From NCBI GenBank assembly GCA_900491605.1, contig UESW01005086.1, positions 267,409 through 331,408 on the forward strand: a DNA stretch of 64,000 bases, read 5' to 3'. Of this stretch, positions 49,901 through 58,900 are shown piece after piece (the stretch's first letter is position 1; the number at the start of each line of letters is the position of its first letter). Source of the stretch: Calamus simplicifolius (lineage: Eukaryota; Streptophyta; Magnoliopsida; Arecales; Arecaceae). The notes under the pieces were generated by a model. That model was given only the letters and a program-made list of their open reading frames with translations. It made no database searches and was not told the origin of the DNA. Both the position numbers and the translations under genes were made by a program.

Positions 49901-52900
49901 TTATAGAGCATGACGATGTTTAGATTCAGTGGGAGTTTGTATTGCTTCTATTTTATGCTTTATGTTTGGTTTGTACACACTTGTGTTTGAATATTTTCTG
50001 ATCAGAAATAAAGTATTTTATTTAGTTTAGTACACTCTGTACAATTATGTTAAAGTTTTGATCTCACTCAAGTTTAAGGACCAGTTGGAAATAGGCATGT
50101 TAAGATCACATTGCATGTAATTTTCATGCTACACATCCACATCATGATCCATGTCATTCAGTTGTATCAACATATGTGACCATTGATGGGTCGAGTTACG
50201 ATAGATGTAACAAAGGCCGCTTTGATCCTATGTTAGTATGGTTGATGAACCGGATTGGTTATAGATACATTTCGGTAATGACAGTAAAATTGAGCTCATT
50301 TGGTTATATTTTTGCAAAACATAATTATAAGGTTACATATATAGCCTAGTGGAAGATTGTTGGATTTTTAATCCATCATTGGGCTTATAGGTGAAATAAT
50401 TATGTGTTGCAGACTGTCAAATATGGTTAAGCCCAATTAAAAGTGATCAGCTAAGGTTCCAGTGATTTGAGCTTTAATGTATCTGATAAGGTGTGGCCCT
50501 TTAATGTGTATAGACCTAAGGGGTTATTTCTATTTTTATGGACTAAAATAGAAATACCAAAAGATAATGATGAAATTATTTATATATAGTGGTTATGGTC
50601 CCTGGATCGCACGTACGACTTTCTTCTCTGAATCCTATCATCAGAAAGAAAAGCCTAGAAAAAATTCTAAAGGACTCTCTAGGAGTACGTGTTGATCTAA
50701 AAGGCCAACTGCAGGACTCTGGAGAACAATCAAGCAATATGGATTCAGGTACGCTTCCGTTTATGTTTATTAATTCTTGATGATTGAACATGAATGATTC
50801 TTGGGCTTCATGGTGATGGTTTTCACCAAAGATTTAGATCTAATTTTCAACAATCCATATGAATAGGCACCTGAATTTAACATAGAAAAGCACTAGACAG
50901 TGAGACCAAATTGCCAATCTCAAATAGAAGTGATTTAGGCCACATCAGCTTGTGTGTAGCTAGAGCAATTGCTTGATTTTCAGCTACAGCATCAGTTCTT
51001 ATGAACATAGATTGTTTCTTGCCTTTGCAGGTAAAAGATCCCACCCTCCCAATCACATACATATGGATGTAAAATATATAGACATCAATATTCTAACAAA
51101 AGAAAGTAAAGTTTCTGGTGGCATAAAGGGCCAGAACTGTGCTTGGTTTGCATTTATGAATGAGGCGCCTGAAGCACTTGTGTATATGCACAGGCTTCAA
51201 ATGAGTTCGTTGCAAGCTTGAAATACGTACTATAGTGCCCTCCATTCTCAATCACGTGGAAACTTTGTTTTAACTTTTAACAACTTGCACCTAACACAAC
51301 CAATAAACCTATATTAAGTTAAAAACCAAGTAAATACCTGAACCACTTGCAGGTCCAGAGCGTGGTCTGCAACAAGGCTGCTCCATGGATAAGTTCAGTC
51401 CTCGGCTACTCATGCTATTTTGTACCTTACTAGTGATGTAAGAGTATGAAAGGATTCATACCAAAAGCAGCATTTTTCATAGTATGTACTGATAGGACCA
51501 GTTAACAGGCCCATGGGCAATAAAAACATAAATTTTTAAATAATTTTTCTAGGCGGCCATCTTTGGCGGCCCTTCCTAAACGGCTTAGTTCCTAGGTGGC
51601 CTCGTGGCTTACTGGGTTTTTTCTTCAAGGACGCAGTGGGCGTTTAATTCCGTCTGCAGCTTTGCTCCTTGTTGCAACAAGCGTCCGTCATAATGAAGAG
51701 AGAGAACAAAAGGGAAAAAGAGCTACGCGACGTGCGTGGGTTCTTCCAAAGACCGCTTTTTGTCATTAATCTCCCATAGGCAAATCAATGGACAACATTT
51801 AATGGTACAGACACAAGAAAATCCTAGGCGGCCTTTCATCCTAGGCGGCAATCATAGGCGGCTCCTTCCTCAACAATCCTAGGCGGCAATGACCTGGGAG
51901 CATTTAATGGGCTGGAGCCTTTGATGGTGTAGACCCAGAAGGAAATCCTAGGCGGCCTTTCATCCTAGGCGGCAATCCTAGGCGGCCCCTTCCTCAACAG
52001 TCCTAGGCGGCAATGGCCTGAGGAGCATTTAATGAGCTAAAGCATCTAATGGTGCAGACATGGAAGGAAATCCTAAGCGGCCTTTCATCCTAGGCGGCAA
52101 TCCTAGGCGGCCTATTCCTCAACGGCCTTTTCCTCAACGGCCTTCCTCAGCGGCCATCCTAGGCGGCAATCCTAGACGGCCTCTTCCTCGACGGCCTTCT
52201 CAACGGTAATCCTAGGCGGTAATCCTAGGCGGCCTCTTCCTTGACGGCCTTCTCAACCGCATTTTTGTGCCGAGGCATTTATAGGTCTTATAAAGGCCCT
52301 CGCTCTAAGGCATTTATTGGAGAGCATTCAATGGAATGAAGCATTCAATGTCAAGTTACGGACCACGAGGAGAGAGAGACAGCGGAGGAAGTCCTAAGCG
52401 GCCTTTTCCTCCACGGCCTTCCTCGATGGCCATCCTAGGCGGCAGTCCTAGGCGGCCTTTTCCTCAACGGTCATCCTAGACGGCCTCTTCCTCCACGGCC
52501 TTCCTCGATGGCCATCCTAGGCGGCAGTCCTAAGCGGCCTTCCTCAACGGCCATCCTAGGCGGCCTTTCTAGGCGGCTTCGGTTTCAGACTCCCAATGCA
52601 ACCACGACGATGACTCCCTATCGCATTTATGTGCCAGGGCATTTATGGTCTTATAAAGGCCACGTGCATTTATGGCTGCCACGTTGACTCCCTTTTCGGC
52701 CCCATGCATGCACGTAAGGGTGCTTCGGTAATAACTTCGGGACCCGTCTTCATCCTAGGTGGTCCCAAAAACTTCTCCCAGCTAGGCGGCTCCCGAGCAA
52801 TCCCAGACGGTCCCTGACACTCCTATGACAGCGGCCAAGAGCAGCCTAGATGGCTCCGAGCAATCCTAGATGGTCCTCGACACTCCCATGACGGCGGCCA

Positions 52901-55900
52901 AGAACAGCCTAGACGGCCCCGAGCAATCCTAGACAGCCCCCGACACTCCCATGACGGCGGCCAAAAGCAGCCTAGACGGCTCCGAGCAATCCCAGACGGC
53001 CCCCGACACTCCCATGACGGCGGCCAAGAGCAATCCTAGACGGCCCCGAGCAATCCTAGCCGGCCTCACCGGACCCAGGTCCCATAGATGCCTTCCCGGC
53101 CTCAGCCAGCAACGACCTCATGGAGCAGCGTCCCTAGGCGGCCACCAGCGTCCCTAGGCGGCCTGCTTCTCCCAGCCAACAAGCTCCTCCTAGCCGGCCA
53201 TCCACGGTGGCCCCTCGCCCAACGATCGCGACCTTCCGTGGACCTTCCGACTCTACACGCCAAGTAGAGGATACGGTCTCCATGGCTCACCAGGGGCCAG
53301 GTCCAGGCAATAGAATTGAATGAAGGGGAGATATAGCTTCCCCACATGTCAGATGGCATATGCATGAGCCAGAGGCATCCTTGAGTGGCCTATGGGTCCG
53401 AGGGTACTATTAGCCTTTATTTAATTCAAGAAGGGACTCATGGAGACTAAACAAGGACTCTGACTATTAAATAAATATTCAAGATCAACGTACCAGAAAA
53501 GGCCCGCTGTGCGCACTCGATCTATGGATGAAATCATGACTTGCATGAGCTTCAACAGGTGGCAGGACCTAAGGTCTCCCAGATATCAATCCTGACATTT
53601 TATCTACCAAAAGTCTTCAATCATCATGACACCCCCAACCACTCAGATCCAAGCAAACCCCAAAAGTCATGGTCCATCACGAGGCCTCACGTGGCTCATT
53701 TCCACTAGATGACAAAGATCCATGCCTTTCAAGCAGAAGAAAAAGTTTAAAGATAAATAAAAGGGGTAAGAGGGACCTCCGACCAGGTAACTCAAAAAAA
53801 CTCAACACGCTCATTCTGAGCCCCTCTCTCTTTCTCTTTCGAGCTTTCTCAAGCTCACGGCTGTTGCCCAAAGCACTAACTTGAGCGTCGGAGGATCCCC
53901 GCCGAAATACCCGGCCATGGAACTTCTTACAGGCTTTGAAGATAAAGGAAGGGCCCCGATATTTCTATGGAGGAACAGCCGACGCTCAAGGACGTCAGCT
54001 CAAAGTGATCGGGCATCAACAGATTGGCGCGCCAGATAGGGGGGACACACTGAAGGAATGAAAGCTCTGTCTCCCTGAGCTATAAGTTTTTGTCCCCTCT
54101 AAGATAGCCATGGTGGTGATGCGCATGCCGAAGGTCTTCACCAATCATGCCGGGGGGCATCCACATCGTACTGAGCAGCAAAGGACCGCTCTCTCTGCTC
54201 CTTCCTCACCACCAACCTTAGTTGCTCTAATCAACTAGCTGGCTATCCTCAATCAATAAGTTCAAGCCTTGAATGCAGTAGTTCATGAGCTGCAGAAGCA
54301 ATACTCGTTGGCTACTCGGCAGTAGCCCAAGTCTCTCACATCGTCCACAATAGCTGCACCAGTTAGCCAGCGATTCACCTACGAGAAATCTCATCATAAA
54401 GAAGCTTATCGCCATCAAGCTTCACCTAAGCACCGCCACTGCGAAACTTTCAAGAGACTGCGGTCTCCTGCCCTCTGCTCATCTTCTGAGTCATCTTGGG
54501 AGGACCTTAATCATGAGATGAGGCGTCTGGATGAACAACACCGGCGGCTGGAAAAGCTCAGTTAAAGGCTCAACAATCAGCCAGAGGTGGACTGCAACAT
54601 GGGTAGCAGAATAATTTCAAAAAGGGATTAACTCGAGACATTGTCCATCACCTCAGGCATTCATGGGCATTTTAATTTCTGGTGGTAGTGAGCCGAGAGG
54701 TGTTAGTGCAATTAATGCAAGGTGGAAGATGAGGACAAAAGGCTTTGACTATTGACTTCACCTTCCCCCTCTCTCCCCTTCTCTCTCTCTCGACTGCACC
54801 CAAGAGCCAAACCGAGCCCAGGACCTCCTACGAATTTCATCTAGCTGCTCTCAGACTTCAGCACTAAGGACGACCAATCTCTTCAAAGAAAGAGCTCTCA
54901 AGCCAAAAAGCTCTCAAGCCTTTAGTCGATGACGGCATCAAACACGACACGAAGACAAAAAGCTACGAAAGCTAAGTATACTGCACACAAAAAAAAAAGT
55001 TTTTCATTCAATTTCTCAAAAATCACTCGGCTCGGCCAAGTGACCGCCGAGGTAGTTTTCCGGTGGCCCCGCGATCATAAGGACACCTCCGGACCAGTGT
55101 GAGAAACCTCCGAGGCGGTTCAAGTCCTATGGTCTCGGCGGCTCCGAGTCAAACTCCCGGACCGACCGAGCGACCCCCGAGGTATTTTCAAAATAACTTT
55201 AGTGGTCCCGAGATCATAGACACCCCGGACCGGTGCAAGAAACCTCCGATGGTTCAAGCCCTGTGGTCTCGGCAGCCCCAAGTCAATGCTCAGGCCGGCC
55301 GCGAAACCCCCGAGGCGGTTTTATTTTGGCCCCATCAATAAAGGCTCCTGAGCATGGTCCCATCACAGCGACTCTCGGGTCACCCTTCGGGGTTCAAAAG
55401 GAACCTAAGCCTGATCCAAGCACCCTTAGGTCACCCTCCGGGGTTAAAGGCTCCCGAGCATGGTCCCATCACAGCGACTCTCGGGTCACCCTTCGGGGTT
55501 CAAAAGGAACCTGAGCCTGGTCCAAGCACCCTTAAGTCACCCTTCGGGATTAAAGGCTCCCGAGCATGGTTCCATCACAGCGACTCTCGGGTCACCCTTC
55601 GGGGTTCAAAAGGAACCTGAGTCTGGTCCAAGCACCCTCAGGTCACCCTCCAGGGTTAAAGGCTTCCGAGCATGGTCCCATCACAGCGACCCTTGGGTCA
55701 CCCTTCGGGGTTCAAAAGGCTCCCAACAGTTTCGTTTCTACCCCAGCGACATCATTACGGCCTCAACAGCTTTATTGCAGTCTCATCGGCTCTATCAGCC
55801 TTAGTGGCTATCAGCTTTAGTGGCTATCAGCCTTAGTGGCTCTATCCCTCTGCCCCAGCGGCATCATTACGGCCACAACGGCTTTATTGCAGCCTCATCA

Positions 55901-58900
55901 GCTCTATGAGCCTTAGTGGCTATCAGCCTTAGTGGCTCTATCCCTCTGCCACAGCGGCATCATTACGGCCTCAGCGGCTTTATTGTAGCCTCATCAGCTC
56001 TATCAGCCTTAGTGGCTATCAGCCTTAGTGCCCCAGCGGCATCATTACGGCCTCAACGGCTTTATTACAGCCTCATCGGCTCTATCAGCCTTAGTGGCTA
56101 TCAGCTTTAGTGACTCTATCCCTCTGCCCCAGCGGCATCATTACGGCCTCAACGGCTTTATTGCAGCCTCATCGGCTCTATCAGCCTTAGTGGCTATCAG
56201 CTTTAGTGGCTCTATCCCTCTGCCCCAGCGGCATCATTATGACCTCAGCAGCATTATTATAGCCTTAGCGGCTCTATCGCAGCCTCATCGGCTCTATCAA
56301 CCTCAACGGTTTTGTTTCAGCCCCAACAGCTCTATCAACCTCAACGGCATTTATACAACCTTAGCGGCTCTATCGCTCTGCCTCATCGGCTCTATCAACC
56401 TCAACGGTTTTATTGCAGCCTCGTTGGCTCTATCTCTCAGCCTCAGCGACGTTAGTGCAGCTCCATCAGCTCTATTTTTGCCTTGCCAACTAGTTGACGA
56501 GAGTCCCCCCAAAAAATTGGACGTACGCTACTTTAAGTGACGGGCACAAGGTAATAAACTTACCCCCATTATTACTTAAAAATTTTTACACTCCTTCAGC
56601 TTGGTTAGTGCAGGACCTACAAGCTCAAGGAGTGTAGGGGGCATCTGATAGGACCAGTTAACAGGCCCATGAGCAATAAAAACAAAAATTTTCAAACAAT
56701 TTTTCTAGGCGGCCATCTTCGGCGGCCTTCCTAAACGGCTTAGTTCCTAAGCGGCCTTGCTGGCTTACTGGGTTTTCTCTTCAAGGACGCAGTGGGCGTT
56801 TAATTTCGTCCGCAGCTTTGCTCCTTGTTGCAACAAGCGTCCGTCATAATGAAGAGATAGAACAAAAGGGAAAAAAAGCTACGCGACGTACGTGGGTTCT
56901 CCCAAAGACCGCTTTTTGTCATTAATCTCCCATAGGCAAATCAATGGACAACATTTAATGGTACAGACACAGAAGGAAATCCTAGATGGCCTTTTATCCT
57001 AGGCGGCAATCCTAGGCGGCCCCTTCCTCAACAATCATAGACGGCAATGACCTGGGAGCATTTAATGAGCTGGAGCCTTTGATGGTGTAGACCCAGAAGA
57101 AAATCCTAGACGGCCTTTCATCCTAGGCGGCAATCCTAGGCAGCCCCTTCCTCAACAGTCCTAGGCGGCAATGGCCTGGGGAGCATTTAATGAGCTGAAG
57201 CATCTAATGGTGCGGACATGGAAGGAAATCCTAAGCGGCCTTTCATCCTAGGTGGCAATCCTAGGCGGCCTATTCCTCAACGGCCTTCCTCAGCGGCCAT
57301 CCTAGGCGGCAATTCTAGGCGGCCTCTTCCTCGACGGCCTTCTCAACGGTAATCCTAGGCAACAATCCTAGGCGGCCTCTTCCTCGATGGCCTTCTCAAC
57401 GGCATTTTTGTACCGAGGCATTTATAGGTCTTATAAAGGCCCTCGCTCCAAGGCATTTATTGGAGAGCATTCAATGGAATGGAGCATTCAATGTCAAGTT
57501 ACGGACCATGAGAAGAGAGAGACAACGGAGGAAGTCCTAAGCGGCCTTTTCCTCCACAGCCTTCCTCGATGGCCATCCTAGGCGGCAGTCCTAGGCGGCC
57601 TTTTCATCAACGGTCATCCTAGGCGGCCTCTTCCTCCACAGCCTTCCTTGATGGCCATCCTAGGCGGCAGTCCTAGGCGGCCTTCCTCAACAGCCATCCT
57701 AGGCGGCCTTTCTAGGCGGCTTCGGTTTCAAACTCCTAATGCCACCACGACGATGACTCCCTATCGCATTTATGTGCCAGAGCATTTATGGTCTTATAAA
57801 GGCCACGTGCATTTATGGCTATTGACTCCCTTTTCGGTCCCATACATGCACGTAAGGGTGCTTCGGTAATAACTTCGGGACCCATCTTCATCCTAGGCGG
57901 TCCAAAAGCTTCTCCCAGCTAGGCGGCTCCCGAGCAATCCCAGACAGCCCCCGATACTCCCATGACGGCGGCCAAGAGCAGCCTAGACGGCTCCGAGCAA
58001 TTCTAGACGGTCCCCGACACTCCCATGACGGCGGCCAAGAACAGCCTAGACGGCCCCGAGCAATCCTAGACAGCCCCCGACACTCCCATGACGGCGGCCA
58101 AAAGCAGCCTAGACGGCTCCGAGCAATCCCAAACGGCCCCTGACACTCCCATGATGGCGGCCAAGAGCAATCCTAGACGGCCCCGAGCAATCCTAGGTAG
58201 CCTCACCGAACCCAGGTCCCACAGATGCCTTCCCGGCCTCAGCCAGCAACGACCTCGTGGAGCAGCGTCCCTAGGCGGCCACCAGCGTCCCTAGGCGGCC
58301 TGCTTCTCCCAGCCAACAAGCTCCTCCTAGCCTGCCATCCACGGTGGCCCCTCGCCCAACGGCCGCGACCTTCCGTGGACCTTCCGACTCTACACGCCAA
58401 GTAGAGGATACGGTCTCCAGGGCTCACCAGGGGCCAAGTCCAGGCAATAGAATTGGATGAAGGGGAGATATAGCTTCTCCACGTGTCAGATGGTATATGC
58501 ATGAGCCAGAGGCATCCTTGACTGGCCTATGGGTCCGAGGGTACTATTAGCCTTTATTTAATTCAAGAAGGGACTCATGGAGACTAAACAAGGACTATAG
58601 TCATTAAATAAATATTCAAGATCAATGTACCAGAAAAGGCCAGCTGTGCGCACTCGATCTACGGATGAAATCATGACTTGCATGAGCTTTGACAGTGGCA
58701 GCACCTCAGGTCTCACAGATATCAATCCTGACATTTTATCTACCAAAAGTCTTCAATCATCATGACACCCCCAACCACTCAGATCCAAGCAAACCCCAAA
58801 AGTCATGGTCCATCATGAGGCCCCACGTGACTCATTTCTACTAGATGACAAAGATCCAAGCAAACCCCAAAAGTCATGGTCCATCATGAGGCCTCACATG

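Larger units (their letters stand above)
41479..50852 (+). mobile_element. defective Ty1/copia element in PMI intron 2, with two nested insertions
   Basis: LTRs at 41479-41982 and 50358-50852 (TGTTGGATTTTTAATCCA...TTTTCAACA) enclose a primer-binding site, a long leader, gag and a broken pol. A CCAT tetramer lies at the left edge and two bases beyond the right edge; a clear five-base duplication is not seen. The leader is interrupted by a hAT MITE (42807-43684) and a solo LTR (44286-46598). Pol lacks most of protease, all of the integrase core and part of the RT catalytic motif. It is antisense to PMI. Confidence 0.9.

Noticed and set aside
50877..51221. Possible RNase H-like fragment on the minus strand and an overlapping plus-strand frame
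   Set aside because: The similarity is limited to about ten residues (AENQAIALAT) without catalytic motifs in order, so it is too weak to annotate.
52951..53365. Small frames on both strands in the 51.5-kb LTR (and the copies at 58088-58502)
   Set aside because: They arise from the 63-bp repeat and GC-rich LTR. Both LTRs show them because the LTRs are duplicates, not because of coding selection.
55354..55820. Overlapping 84-114 codon frames with repeated SGHPSGFKR peptides
   Set aside because: They are translations of the 106-bp tandem repeat. The spacing is not a multiple of three, so frames rotate from unit to unit.
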